DNA of 64,000 nucleotides from JAJDOD01 sp039024895 (GCA_039024895.1 JBCCPJ010000007.1:1-64000), one strand, 5' to 3'; positions 55,280-64,000 are shown, counted from the stretch's first letter. Made by a program: numbers and translations. Notes: generated by a model not told the origin, from the sequence alone.

Positions 55280-56515
55280 GTGTCTGACGATAAACTAATT
55301 TCGCCATTGGCGCCAAAAGGTGGCTTCCCGTCACTGCCGACCATCGCGGGCGTCGATTTTGCAACCGCAGCAGCCGGCGTGAAGTATCAGGGTCGCACCG
55401 ACGTTATGTTGGCGCGCCTTGTACCTGGCACTGTGGTCGCTGGCACGTTTACGCGGTCCAAAACACGCGCCGCGCCGGTCTTGGACTGTCAGGCAAAACT
55501 CGGCGGCGCCTCGGAGGCAGGCGCAGCTTTTCTGGTCAACTCCGGCAATGCAAATGCGTTCACCGGGATTGCGGGCGTCAAAGCGGTTAACGAGATTGCC
55601 AAAAAAACCGCCGATGCACTCGGCATTCCGATCAACCGGGTCTTCACCTCATCGACCGGCGTCATTGGTGAACCGCTGCCGGACACCCGCATTACAGACA
55701 CCCTCGACCACCTGACCAAAAACCTCGCGGGTCACGGTCTGGAGGCCGCCGCAGAAGCAATCATGACCACCGACACCTATCCAAAAGGTGCCGGTCGCCA
55801 GATCAGCATTGACGGTCAAACGGTTTCAATCGCTGGCATCGCCAAAGGCTCCGGCATGATTGCCCCCGATATGGCGACAATGCTGGTTTACATCTTCACC
55901 GACGCGGCTGCCGGGTTCGATTATCTGCAGAAGGCCCTGACAGAGATCACCCAATCCACGTTCAACTGCATCACCGTCGACAGCGATACCTCTACATCAG
56001 ACACACTGCTGCTCGCCGCCACCGGTCGCTCCGGCGTAAAAGTGGAAGAAAACGGAAGCACCGCATTCAAAGCCGCCCTGGAAGAGGTCATGACGGACCT
56101 TGCCCATCAGGTCGTCAAGGATGGCGAAGGCGCAACTAAGTTCGTCACGGTCCGCGTCAGCGGCGCCTCAACCCCCGAAGATGCCCACCGCGTCGGCAAA
56201 GCAATCGCAGACTCGCCTCTCGTAAAGACCGCCATCGCGGGCGAAGATCCCAATTGGGGCCGCATCGTTATGGCCGTCGGCAAATCCGGGGCCGAAGCGG
56301 ATCGGGACCGCCTCCGCATTTCCTTCGGTGACGTGCTGGTGGCCGAAAACGGCCAGGTTCACCCGCATTACAAAGAAGCGGACGCCGCCACTCACATGAA
56401 AGGCGAGGATATCGCTATTTCCGTGGATTTGGGCCTCGGCCGTGGAACAGCAACTATCTGGACCTGTGATCTCACGGCGCGATACATCGCCATCAACGCG
56501 GATTACCGATCTTGA
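55280..56515 (+). CDS. argJ: Bifunctional ornithine acetyltransferase/N-acetylglutamate synthase ArgJ
   Basis: ArgJ recycles the acetyl group in arginine synthesis. The 411-residue precursor cleaves itself before the threonine of the ATMLVYIFTDA motif (near residue 197). GVKYQGRTDVMLA, VNSGNANAFTG and GEDPNWGRIVMAVGKS are diagnostic. The start is GTG, 5 bases after the parvulin gene, and the stop overlaps mutT by four bases. Confidence 0.96.
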   Translation: MSDDKLISPLAPKGGFPSLPTIAGVDFATAAAGVKYQGRTDVMLARLVPGTVVAGTFTRSKTRAAPVLDCQAKLGGASEAGAAFLVNSGNANAFTGIAGVKAVNEIAKKTADALGIPINRVFTSSTGVIGEPLPDTRITDTLDHLTKNLAGHGLEAAAEAIMTTDTYPKGAGRQISIDGQTVSIAGIAKGSGMIAPDMATMLVYIFTDAAAGFDYLQKALTEITQSTFNCITVDSDTSTSDTLLLAATGRSGVKVEENGSTAFKAALEEVMTDLAHQVVKDGEGATKFVTVRVSGASTPEDAHRVGKAIADSPLVKTAIAGEDPNWGRIVMAVGKSGAEADRDRLRISFGDVLVAENGQVHPHYKEADAATHMKGEDIAISVDLGLGRGTATIWTCDLTARYIAINADYRS

Positions 56516-56910
56516 AGATCGTGCTCGTCTCCGCCGTCGCCCTGATTGACGCCGATGGCCGCATTCTGCTCGCCCAGCGACCTGCGGGCAAATCAATGGC
56601 TGGACTTTGGGAGTTTCCTGGCGGCAAGGTCGAAGCTGGTGAAACACCGGAACTGGCACTGATCCGCGAGCTACAAGAAGAGCTTGGTATCGACACCTGG
56701 GAAAGCTGCCTCGCCCCTCTGACATTCGCCTCCCACAGCTATGAAACCTTTCATCTACTGATGCCGCTCTTTGCTTGTCGTAAATGGACGGGGACCCCAG
56801 GGTCCCAAGAGGGGCAAACACTCAAATGGGTAAAACCAAACGAGCTTCGGGAGTACCCGATGCCCCCCGCAGACATTCCCTTGATACCCATTCTGCGGGA
56901 CTGGCTCTAA
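56512..56910 (+). CDS. mutT: 8-oxo-dGTP diphosphatase MutT
   Basis: This Nudix hydrolase (132 residues) clears oxidised guanine nucleotides. The Nudix box is complete, from Gly38 through Glu44 and Arg52-Glu53 to Glu56-Glu57 and Gly59 (pattern GX5EX7REUXEEXGU). WEFPGGKVEAGE precedes it. The TTG start overlaps the argJ stop as TTGA, so the two are translated together. Confidence 0.92.
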   Translation: MKIVLVSAVALIDADGRILLAQRPAGKSMAGLWEFPGGKVEAGETPELALIRELQEELGIDTWESCLAPLTFASHSYETFHLLMPLFACRKWTGTPGSQEGQTLKWVKPNELREYPMPPADIPLIPILRDWL

Positions 56911-56972
56911 TCAGGTCGCACGATACCCGGAAATTAGCTAGGTAACGCGCATTCGGCCCAATTCTTCTGTCG

Positions 56973-57014
56973 AAAAATACTCTGGGGTGGTCTGGAGGGG
57001 TGAAACCCCTCCAG
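56973..57014 (+). repeat. Palindromic repeat element between mutT and infB, copy 2
   Basis: AAAAATACTCTGGGG is followed by a perfect 9-bp stem (CTGGAGGGG, loop TGAAA, CCCCTCCAG; 56992-57014). The layout and the AGGGGTGAAACCCCT core are the same as in bchD at 16011-16049. It lies in the convergent gap between mutT and infB; read on the minus strand, the stem followed by ATTTTT could also help end infB transcription. Confidence 0.65.
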
Positions 57015-57047
57015 CGGCGTGGCGCGCATTGCGCGGCGCAACCCTTA

Positions 57048-59561
57048 TCAGGTGAGCGTCCGCTCGACCTCTTCGCGCTCGAAGATCTCGATCACATCGC
57101 CTTCGCGGATGTCTTCGTAATTTTCGAAGGCCATCCCGCATTCCTGACCGGAGATGACTTCAGCCACTTCATCCTTGAAGCGCTTCAACGTCTTCAGGGT
57201 GCCCTCGTGGATCACCACATCGTCGCGCAGCAATCGCACCCCGGCAGACCGACGCGCGACACCTTCTGTGACGAGGCAACCGGCCACCCGACCCACACCT
57301 GAAACTTTGAAAACCTCCCGGATTTCGGCGTAGCCGATGAAGTTCTCGCGCACTTCGGCGGACAGAAGACCGGAGGCCGCCTGCTTCACATCGTCGACCA
57401 AATCGTAAATCACGCTGTAATAGCGTATCTCGACGCCCTTTTGATTGGCAGCATTCCGTGCGGGCGCATTCGCGCGCACATTGAAGCCAAACACGGGCGA
57501 GCCGGAGGCTTCAGCCAGGCCAATATCCGATTCGGTGATCGCCCCGACGCCGGAATGGAGCACGCGGACGCGCACTTCGTCGTTGCCGATCTTTTCCATG
57601 GCTTGCACGATCGCTTCAGCCGATCCCTGCACGTCCGCTTTCACGACAATGGGCATTTCGGAGACATTCTCGTCTTCCTTCGCCTTTTGCATAAGCTGCT
57701 CAAGGGTGGTCGCGGCACCGGCGGCGGCCCGCTTCTCTTTCGCAGCGCTTTCGCGATAATCGGCGATCTCGCGGGCTTGGGCTTCCGTATCAACCACATT
57801 TAGAACGTCACCCGCTTCGGGTGTGCCGTTCAGGCCGAGCACTTCGACAGGAACCGACGGACCCGCTACTTTCACGCGCTCGCCCTTGTCGTTTTCCATG
57901 GCGCGAACCTTGCCCCATTGCTCGCCAACGACAAAGATATCGCCTTGGCGCAAAGTGCCGTTCTGCACGAGGACCGTCGCAACGGGCCCCCGCCCAACAT
58001 CCAATTGCGCTTCTATGACAGCGCCCGATGCAGCACGCTCTGGGTTTGCCTTCAATTCAAGGATCTCGGCCTGAAGCGCGATCGCTTCCAACAAAGTATC
58101 AAGGCCCTGCCCCGTCTGAGCAGAGACTTCGACATCCTGCACCTCGCCGGACATCTTCTCCACAATCACTTCATGCTGAAGTAAATCTGTCCGCACCTTA
58201 TCGGCATTTGCTGCAGGCAGGTCGATCTTGTTTATCGCGACAATCATCGGTACTTCAGCCGCTTTCGCGTGATTGATCGCTTCCACGGTCTGCGGCATGA
58301 CAGCATCGTCAGCGGCGACAACCAAGACGACAATATCAGTCACCTGTGCACCGCGTGCCCGCATTGAGGTAAAGGCCGCGTGGCCCGGCGTGTCCAGAAA
58401 GGACAGCACCGCACCGCTTTCGGTTTTTACCTGATAGGCACCGATATGTTGCGTGATCCCGCCAGCTTCTCCGCTCGTCACATTCGCGTTGCGGATTGCG
58501 TCGAGAAGGGAGGTTTTGCCGTGGTCCACATGGCCCATGATCGTTATAACCGGTGGGCGACCGTGGAGGTCTTCGTCTTTGTCCTCAACAGTATCGATGA
58601 CGTCCTCGACATCGGCGTCGGAAACACGCTGAACCTTGTGGCCGAACTCCTCGATAATCAGCTCGGCTGTATCGGCATCAATCGACTGGTTCTGCGTCGC
58701 CATGATCCCGTTGTTCATCAGCGATTTAACAACATCCGCCACGCGCTCTGACATCCGGTTCGCAAGCTCGCTCACCACGATCGCTTCCGGCAATTGAACG
58801 GTTCGTGTTACCTTTTCGCGATCCTGTTGCCCGCCCATTGCTTTCTGGCGTGCGCGCTCTTGTTTGCGCTTCATGGCTGCAAGCGACTTTTGGCGCCCGC
58901 CTTCGCCACCGGCCAATGCTTGGTTCAGCGTAAGCTTGCCGGAGCGCCGACCACCATCGTCACGGCCACGGGCGTTACGCGTATCACGGCGGTCTCCACC
59001 GCGATCATCTTCGCGACGCTTAGGTGCGGGTTTCGAACCGCGATTTTGCGCAGGTGCGTCCGGAGGTGCGGCCTCTGCCGGTGCCGCGGCAGCGGGTGCT
59101 GGCCGCTCACGCTGCTTCTTTGCTTCCTCGGCATCGCGCTTCTTGCGCTCTTCTTCCTCGGCCTTCGCCTTTGCGCGGTCGGCGCGCTCTTGTTCTTCGC
59201 GCTCTTTCTCTTCGGCTTCGGCACGGCGGCGTTCACGTTCTTCGGCGCGGGCCTTTTCATCCGCAGCGCGCTTTTCAGCTTCATTCGCCTCCGCAGCCTT
59301 CGCAGCGGCCAGCGCCTTCATACGACGTTCGAGTTCGGCGTCGGAAATACCCGCAGGCCTTTTCCGCGGGTCACCGCCAGCAGCGCCGCCGGAGGGTTTG
59401 GTCGAGCCACCACCGGAATTGCCCGGCTTAGGGACCACAACGCGTTTCCGCTTCGTTTCCACCACGACATTCTTGGTTCTGCCATGGCTGAAGCTCTGCT
59501 TCACCTGACCGGGGCCACGCCCGCTGAGACCAAGGGTCTTTTTGCCGTCACTATCGCTCAT
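57048..59561 (-). CDS. infB: Translation initiation factor IF-2
   Basis: IF-2 has 837 residues. A long charged N-terminal region (Ala/Glu/Arg/Lys-rich, about residues 50-240) precedes the IF2-N domain and G domain: GHVDHGKTSLLDA, DTPGHAAFTSMRARG and NKIDLPAAN. The C-terminal fMet-tRNA-binding domains end at FEREEVERTLT. The ATG overlaps the ylxR stop (ATGA). Confidence 0.98.
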   Translation of the reverse strand: MSDSDGKKTLGLSGRGPGQVKQSFSHGRTKNVVVETKRKRVVVPKPGNSGGGSTKPSGGAAGGDPRKRPAGISDAELERRMKALAAAKAAEANEAEKRAADEKARAEERERRRAEAEEKEREEQERADRAKAKAEEEERKKRDAEEAKKQRERPAPAAAAPAEAAPPDAPAQNRGSKPAPKRREDDRGGDRRDTRNARGRDDGGRRSGKLTLNQALAGGEGGRQKSLAAMKRKQERARQKAMGGQQDREKVTRTVQLPEAIVVSELANRMSERVADVVKSLMNNGIMATQNQSIDADTAELIIEEFGHKVQRVSDADVEDVIDTVEDKDEDLHGRPPVITIMGHVDHGKTSLLDAIRNANVTSGEAGGITQHIGAYQVKTESGAVLSFLDTPGHAAFTSMRARGAQVTDIVVLVVAADDAVMPQTVEAINHAKAAEVPMIVAINKIDLPAANADKVRTDLLQHEVIVEKMSGEVQDVEVSAQTGQGLDTLLEAIALQAEILELKANPERAASGAVIEAQLDVGRGPVATVLVQNGTLRQGDIFVVGEQWGKVRAMENDKGERVKVAGPSVPVEVLGLNGTPEAGDVLNVVDTEAQAREIADYRESAAKEKRAAAGAATTLEQLMQKAKEDENVSEMPIVVKADVQGSAEAIVQAMEKIGNDEVRVRVLHSGVGAITESDIGLAEASGSPVFGFNVRANAPARNAANQKGVEIRYYSVIYDLVDDVKQAASGLLSAEVRENFIGYAEIREVFKVSGVGRVAGCLVTEGVARRSAGVRLLRDDVVIHEGTLKTLKRFKDEVAEVISGQECGMAFENYEDIREGDVIEIFEREEVERTLT

Positions 59562-60190
59562 ATGGTCTTCTTTACCTTTCCGGTGACGCCGTCACCGTCC
59601 AATTCGCGAACGCCAGAAAGCCGGATGGCGTCCTCCCTGATCCTCTCAGTGAGTCCGCCAAAACCGAGCGCCGCATGTATCACACGTTCGCGCCCAAAGG
59701 ACAAACCCAATTCTGAGGCTGTCAAAACCTCGAAGAAACTCCCGCGCCCACCGGGGGCGTGGAGCTTCGTCTTTCCGCGTTCCGACCCATCGGTCGCCTG
59801 GAACAGGATGCGCACCTCATCCCGACCCAGCCAGTCTTTCACCTTTTCGAAACCGGCCACCGCCTGACCCGCTTTCCGGGCCATTGATATGCCATCGGTC
59901 AAGCGTTTTGCCAGCAGGGCCTCCACGTCATCGACCAGACTTTCACTAAAGCGGACCGATTGCTTCGCAGCACGCGCGAACAGCTTCTTGTCAACCGCCT
60001 GCTGCACGGCTGCCCGCTCGGCTGCCACCCATATGCCCCTGCCCGGCAGTTTTTCAAGAACGTCCGGCACAATTTGACCATCGGGCGACACGCCAAACCG
60101 GATCAGGCCCCGCTTTGGCTGGACCTCCCCTGTGGCGATGCAGCGCCGTTCCGGCTCATCGCGCGCCTTGGATTTGCCGCCTCTGGTCAA
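59558..60190 (-). CDS. ylxR: YlxR-type RNA-binding protein with L7Ae-like domain
   Basis: This 210-residue product of the nusA operon has the YlxR domain at about residues 13-90 (RRCIATGEVQPKRGLIRF, LPGRGIWVAAE) and an L7Ae-like fold after it (MARKAGQAVAGFEKVKDWL). It is suspected to bind RNA and modulate transcription or RNase P; no fixed role is known. It lies 15 bases after nusA and overlaps infB. Confidence 0.9.
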   Translation of the reverse strand: MTRGGKSKARDEPERRCIATGEVQPKRGLIRFGVSPDGQIVPDVLEKLPGRGIWVAAERAAVQQAVDKKLFARAAKQSVRFSESLVDDVEALLAKRLTDGISMARKAGQAVAGFEKVKDWLGRDEVRILFQATDGSERGKTKLHAPGGRGSFFEVLTASELGLSFGRERVIHAALGFGGLTERIREDAIRLSGVRELDGDGVTGKVKKTI

Positions 60191-60205
60191 GAACGTCCGA
60201 GGCCA

Positions 60206-61828
60206 TCAGGCCTCGGCCTCCTCTTCGGCTTCAGCTTCGCCTTCCGCAGCCTCGGCTTCCAGTTCGGCAGGATCGACCCAGCCAAGCTGGATACGCGCTG
60301 TCATGACCATGGCTTGGGCTTCCTCAAGACCCACGTCAAATTTCTCAAGCAAACCATCATCTTTGACACGCTCGCCATCGACAGTCGTCCAACCGCCCGC
60401 CAACTCCCAGTCGGCGCAGGTCGCGAAGTCTTCCAGCGTCTTGACACCATCTTCCGCCAAAACCTCCACCATCTGCGGCGTCAGCCCTTCGAAGGCAAAC
60501 AGGCTGTCTTCGGCGCCCAGCGCCCGCGCGCGCTCCTCTGCCTTTTTATTCTGAGCTTCGATGTAATCGCGCGCCCGCGCCTGAAGCTCCGCGGCCGTAT
60601 CATCGTCGACCCCGTCAATCACCAAAAGTTCCCCAACCTCGACATAGGCCACCTCTTCAAGATTGGTGAAGCCCTCAGAGACCAGAAGCTGCGCGAAAAA
60701 CTCGTCAAGATCGAGCGTATCCATAAAGAGCCGTGTGCGCTCTTCGAACTCGGCCTGACGGCGGCGCGATTCCTCTTCTTCCGTCATAATGTCGATATCA
60801 AGATTGGTGAGCTGCGACGCCAAACGCACGTTTTGTCCGCGACGTCCAATGGCGAGGGAAAGCTGTTCCTCCGGGACAACGACTTCGATCTTGCCCGCGT
60901 CCTCATCAAGAACGACTTTCGACACTTCCGCAGGCTGCAACGCATTCACAAGGAATGTCGGCGCGTCCTCGTTCCAGGGGATGATATCGATCTTCTCCCC
61001 TTGTAGCTCGTTCACCACGGCCTGGACGCGGCTCCCGCGCATACCAACACAGGCGCCCACGGGATCGATGGACGATTCGTAGGATATAACCGCGATCTTG
61101 GCGCGCGACCCGGGATCACGGGCCACCGCCTTGATCTCGATAATGCCATCGTAAATCTCCGGCACTTCCATCTTGAACAGCTCTGCCATAAATTCCGGTG
61201 CCGTCCGTGACAGGAAAATCTGTGGCCCGCGCGTCTCCCGCCGCACATCTTTGATGTAACAACGGATACGATCGCCGGGACGATAGGATTCGCGCCCGAT
61301 CTTCTCGTTACGGCGGAGCACGCCCTCGCCTCGTCCGATATCCACGATCACATTGCCATATTCTTCACGTTTGACGACGCCGTTGATAATGGTGTTGGCG
61401 CGGTCCTTGAACTCTTCGAACTGCCGGTCACGCTCTGCTTCGCGGACCTTTTGCAAGATCACCTGCTTGGCCGATTGCGCCGCGATACGACCCATATCTA
61501 CCGGCGGAACTTCATCCACAATTGTGTCACCCGGTTTCGGGTCATCCAGATACTGCTTTGCTTGCTCCGGCGTCAGCTGCGCTTGATAGTTCTCGAGCTC
61601 TTCCTCGTCCGGATCAATCACCGTACGCACGCGGGTAAACGTCGCCTTGCCCGTTTTCCGGTCAATCGATACGCGGATATCCATCTCCGCGCCGTACCGG
61701 CTCTTCGCCGCGCGTGCGAGGCTTTCCTCCATCGCTTCGACCACCAGGGAGGGATCGATCATCTTTTCTCGCGCGACGGCTTCCGCCGTTTGCAGGAGTT
61801 CGAGTTGGTTTGCGGATGTGATCGCCAT
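60206..61828 (-). CDS. nusA: Transcription termination/antitermination factor NusA
   Basis: NusA has 540 residues: N-terminal polymerase-binding domain, S1 domain (about residues 130-200), KH domains (AVISYESSIDPVGACVGMRG, LAIGRRGQNVRLASQL) and a C-terminal helix-hairpin region ending in an acidic tail (EAEAAEGEAEAEEEAEA). The ATG overlaps the rimP stop by one base (TAATG). It could regulate its own operon through the terminator before rimP. Confidence 0.97.
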   Translation of the reverse strand: MAITSANQLELLQTAEAVAREKMIDPSLVVEAMEESLARAAKSRYGAEMDIRVSIDRKTGKATFTRVRTVIDPDEEELENYQAQLTPEQAKQYLDDPKPGDTIVDEVPPVDMGRIAAQSAKQVILQKVREAERDRQFEEFKDRANTIINGVVKREEYGNVIVDIGRGEGVLRRNEKIGRESYRPGDRIRCYIKDVRRETRGPQIFLSRTAPEFMAELFKMEVPEIYDGIIEIKAVARDPGSRAKIAVISYESSIDPVGACVGMRGSRVQAVVNELQGEKIDIIPWNEDAPTFLVNALQPAEVSKVVLDEDAGKIEVVVPEEQLSLAIGRRGQNVRLASQLTNLDIDIMTEEEESRRRQAEFEERTRLFMDTLDLDEFFAQLLVSEGFTNLEEVAYVEVGELLVIDGVDDDTAAELQARARDYIEAQNKKAEERARALGAEDSLFAFEGLTPQMVEVLAEDGVKTLEDFATCADWELAGGWTTVDGERVKDDGLLEKFDVGLEEAQAMVMTARIQLGWVDPAELEAEAAEGEAEAEEEAEA

Positions 61829-62418
61829 TATCGGGTCTCCTCGTCGCCATCCATGATGGTCTGTATTTCGTCAAACTGCGTTTCGTCGACCGCTCCCGCA
61901 TCCTTACGGGCCTTTAAAACGTCGCGGATCAATTCGTCTGTCAGCACAAGTTTCGCGTCGGCCAGCCAATCAAACTTGAGACCAATGGTCCCTTCCTCGA
62001 TTTCGATCAGCACTTCATCATTTTCAGTACCAGCCAAGACACCTTTGAAGCGTTTGCGGCCGTCAATCATGTCTGTTGATTCGATTTTGGCTACATAACC
62101 TTCCCAGATGTCGAAATCCTTCAGGCGGGTAAGGGGACGGTCGATCCCTGGGGACGATACTTCCAGGGTGTATTGGTCCTCAATCGGGTCTTCCACATCG
62201 AGCGTAGCGCTCACGGCTGTGGAAATTGCCGCACAGTCATCGACCTCGATACCACCGTCTGGCTTTTCCGCCATAATTTGCAACGTAGCGGTTTTCCCGC
62301 CTTGCAAACGGACGCGCACAAGCTCGAACCCCATATCCTCGATCACCGGGGTGATAATCTCGGCAAGGCGGCGGTCCATACTGGTTTTTGCAATCAGATC
62401 AGACATGCGTTCAGACAT
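61828..62418 (-). CDS. rimP: Ribosome maturation factor RimP
   Basis: RimP has 196 residues and helps assemble the 30S subunit. GFELVRVRLQGGKTATLQIM and LEVSSPGIDRPLTRLKDF are family motifs. The first ATG (62418) directly abuts the T-run of a terminator. An ATG at 62406 (MSDLIAKTSMDRRL) agrees better with the usual RimP N-terminus. Neither has a clear ribosome site. It is first gene of rimP-nusA-ylxR-infB. Confidence 0.93.
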   Translation of the reverse strand: MSERMSDLIAKTSMDRRLAEIITPVIEDMGFELVRVRLQGGKTATLQIMAEKPDGGIEVDDCAAISTAVSATLDVEDPIEDQYTLEVSSPGIDRPLTRLKDFDIWEGYVAKIESTDMIDGRKRFKGVLAGTENDEVLIEIEEGTIGLKFDWLADAKLVLTDELIRDVLKARKDAGAVDETQFDEIQTIMDGDEETR

Positions 62419-62442
62419 AAAAAAACGGGCCAGCGGGCCCGT
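62419..62442 (-). terminator. Intrinsic terminator abutting the rimP start
   Basis: On the minus strand ACGGGCC-CGCT-GGCCCGT is a 7-bp GC stem followed by seven T that run straight into the rimP ATG. A second small stem (CTCGG...CCGAG, 62461-62479) lies 18 bases further upstream. Either it ends an upstream transcript or it is an attenuator in the rimP-nusA leader. Confidence 0.75.
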
Positions 62443-62860
62443 GGTGTTTTCCGGTGGAGCCTCGGGGGTGGAAGCCGAGACGCCGCTGATGAAGTGTAGT
62501 TATGCGCTTCCGCTAGCTTGTGCAAGGGTTCATTGTGGCCGGGCCCATTTGAGCCATTCTACACGCCAATTGCTTCTGTCATGTGCGGCATCGGCACAAT
62601 CTACAGCGCTCAAATAGACCAAAGAAGCAGTCCAAAGCGTGTTTTGTCGTCGAAAATGTCCACGTTAATTTAGACTTAACAAATCCTAACGCACACACAG
62701 CATCTGGGGGTCTGGGAAATGTTGTGCACATCGGGCACCGACGTGAAACCGACGCCATACCGATGCGATACCGAACAGGGTTCTCCGACGTCTACGCCTT
62801 GTTTTTAAGCGTTAACGTCGGTACTTCATTCGCGCAACGCACGCACCCTGCGCCCGTTGC
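62443..62860. other. Intergenic leader region upstream of rimP
   Basis: No gene is recognised in these 418 bases. The stretch presumably contains the promoter and leader of the rimP-nusA-infB operon. No tRNA fold is visible: a tRNA-like string (GGCTCCACC, minus strand near 62460) is present, but its T-loop sequence is wrong. Confidence 0.4.
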
Positions 62861-62889
62861 AAAAAAAATACCCGGCACAAAGGCCGGGC
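62861..62889 (-). terminator. Terminator of the CAP-domain gene
   Basis: On the minus strand GCCCGG and CCGGGT form a stem with a loop of about 7 bases, followed by A and a run of eight T. It lies 36 bases after the CAP-domain gene's stop codon. Confidence 0.85.
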
Positions 62890-62924
62890 ATTTTCTGGTT
62901 GGTGGTTAGGCGAGTGAGTTCGGG

Positions 62925-63560
62925 CTAGCCGATAAAATTCTGTGTGAGCCAAAAGCGACCGCAATACTGAGCCTTCGGGTCGAAGGCCACGGCGGTGCTA
63001 ACTTTCCTGGCACTGCGGTCGAGAATGTTCCGACGGTGACCCGGCGAGTTCATCCAAAGGTCAACGATTTGACGGGCGAGCGAGGCATAGGAATGTGCCG
63101 GAAGCTGCTCTCCTTGATGGGTGGAAAATTTGCACTGGCTCGCGCTGAGAATACGGAAACGTCTATTGTCGATCTGATACCGATGCACCATGCCAATGTT
63201 CTCGGAACCCGTCCGAAAAGACAGCCCGGAAGCCTTGATACGTTGCTTCAGCGACGCCCGACCAGGCACAGTGCTGCGATGGGTGAGCTGTTGTTTCTTT
63301 GCCATCCAGATGCTGTGTTTTCGCGCTTCCTTGGCAAGCGGCGCTCCAGCGCTCGAAACGCTTGGAAGGCCCGCACGACACCTGTGGTAATTGACCTCCG
63401 ACCGTACCGCATCATTGAGGAGTTTCTGGTTGATGCGGCTCGCGGGAACAATGGTTTGTGCTGCCGTCTTCGATACTTTACGCGAGCATGCCTCTGCACC
63501 CGAAGGTGACACAAGCAGCAACGCCGCACCGGTCAAAACGACCGCAATCCCCTTTAGCAT
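62925..63560 (-). CDS. Secreted CAP (SCP/PR-1) domain protein
   Basis: This 211-residue exported protein has signal peptide LKGIAVVLTGAALLLVSPSGAEA-like hydrophobic start and a CAP domain from about residue 48. Typical pieces are NYHRCRAGLPSV, ARKHSIWMAKKQQLTHRS, SENIGMVHR, DLWMNSPGHRRNILD and the ending CGRFWLTQNFIG. Function of bacterial CAP proteins is mostly unknown. It stands alone, followed by its own terminator. Confidence 0.85.
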   Translation of the reverse strand: MLKGIAVVLTGAALLLVSPSGAEACSRKVSKTAAQTIVPASRINQKLLNDAVRSEVNYHRCRAGLPSVSSAGAPLAKEARKHSIWMAKKQQLTHRSTVPGRASLKQRIKASGLSFRTGSENIGMVHRYQIDNRRFRILSASQCKFSTHQGEQLPAHSYASLARQIVDLWMNSPGHRRNILDRSARKVSTAVAFDPKAQYCGRFWLTQNFIG

Positions 63561-63711
63561 TCCCCAGTTCCCTCATCACGATGCCCCACGCATCACACCC
63601 AATATGTGAAATTGGGCGAAACCACGGCAGTGCACCGGCAGACCTTGGGAAATTGATAACAAGCCAAACCGTTAAGAACAAAGTGTTGCGAAACACTCGG
63701 CAATTCATCGC

Positions 63712-64000
63712 TTAAGAAAGCCGCGACGCATTGTTCGATTTTATGGCATCCGTCGCCCGCACCAGCTCCGCGCTTATGCCTGGTTCGCTTAGGGCATGGC
63801 CTGCTCTGGGAACGATACGAAGTCGCGCTGCCTTCCAGGCTTTGGTCAAACGGTAAGCCCCACTGGGAGGACAGATCATGTCGTAGCGGCCCTGAACAAC
63901 GACACCGGATATGTCCGCGATGCGGTCCAAGTTACTTTCAATCCAGCCGTCTTTCTCCAGAAAGCCACGATTCGAGAAGTAGTGGTTCTCCAACCGTGCG
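63712..64000 (-). CDS. pip: Prolyl aminopeptidase, C-terminal part (partial at window edge)
   Basis: The last 95 codons of an alpha/beta hydrolase of the prolyl iminopeptidase (S33) type run off the window at base 64000. ARLENHYFSNRGFL, VVQGRYDMICPPSGAYRL with the catalytic aspartate, and PRAGHALSEPGI with the catalytic histidine match the family end. No start is visible because it lies beyond the window. Confidence 0.85.
   Translation of the reverse strand, partial: ARLENHYFSNRGFLEKDGWIESNLDRIADISGVVVQGRYDMICPPSGAYRLTKAWKAARLRIVPRAGHALSEPGISAELVRATDAIKSNNASRLS

Noticed and set aside
57441..59508. Long plus-strand frames opposite infB and other GC-rich genes
   Set aside because: They mirror the codon bias of infB on the other strand, have repetitive Arg/Ser/Ala composition and no ribosome sites.
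62443..62520. Possible tRNA upstream of rimP (GGCTCCACC-like end, minus strand)
   Set aside because: The stem next to it lacks the T-loop TTCRA sequence, and no D-arm or anticodon arm can be drawn.

Overview
The window comes from a Rhodobacteraceae-type alphaproteobacterium, most likely an aerobic anoxygenic phototroph of the Roseobacter group. It carries one arm of a purple-bacterial photosynthesis gene cluster, including crtA and so the spheroidenone branch of carotenoid synthesis. It also has paired PpsR/CrtJ-type operators and alphaproteobacterial housekeeping blocks (lptCAB-hpf-ptsN, rimP-nusA-ylxR-infB). This assignment is inferred from gene content and order; no database search was run.

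Bases 1-18048 hold the photosynthesis cluster. On the minus strand, read right to left, are crtE, crtF, bchC, bchX, two tiny unassigned genes, bchY, bchZ, pufQ, pufB and pufA; pufL/M would lie beyond base 1. On the plus strand are crtD-crtC, then crtA-bchI-bchD-bchO, with crtI-crtB-tspO on the minus strand between them. Genes in each run overlap by 1-4 bases in most cases, so translation is probably coupled. All three control regions (bchC/crtF, crtE/crtD, crtI/crtA) contain two TGT-N12-ACA palindromes, so a PpsR/CrtJ repressor probably sets oxygen and light control for the whole arm. Two genes, crtA and crtC, have no ATG/GTG/TTG start where their families begin.

Bases 18152-30741 are mostly minus-strand metabolism: a FadH-type 2,4-dienoyl-CoA reductase, the two glutamate synthase subunits in the order gltD, a 37-codon ORF, gltB, an NDUFA9-like protein and monomeric isocitrate dehydrogenase. 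uppP lies among them on the plus strand. Bases 30954-35510 form a plus-strand operon of a tripartite tricarboxylate transporter (tctC, tctB, tctA) joined to an AtuA/DUF1446 protein and a DUF4387 protein, probably uptake and catabolism of one unidentified carboxylate.

Bases 35560-39328 hold a ribonuclease D-type exonuclease, lptC-lptA-lptB (LPS transport), hpf and ptsN, without rpoN. Bases 39417-44776 carry galU plus a glycosyltransferase, a gene-poor stretch of about 940 bases, cysQ, an ABC-2 permease and alkB. Bases 44820-48875 carry dnaK-dnaJ with an RpoH-like promoter and structured leader, then a second J-domain protein. Bases 49051-56910 carry an OmpA/periplasmic-binding fusion protein, an unknown exported protein, secA, a parvulin, argJ and mutT. 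Bases 57048-62418 are the rimP-nusA-ylxR-infB operon, preceded by a terminator that abuts the rimP start. The window ends with a CAP-domain secreted protein and the 3' part of a prolyl aminopeptidase gene.

The observations most worth a second look are the two micro-genes between bchX and bchY, the non-canonical starts of crtA and crtC, a palindromic repeat embedded in the bchD linker with a second copy beside infB, the mutually exclusive hairpins in the dnaK leader, and the terminator fused to the rimP start codon.
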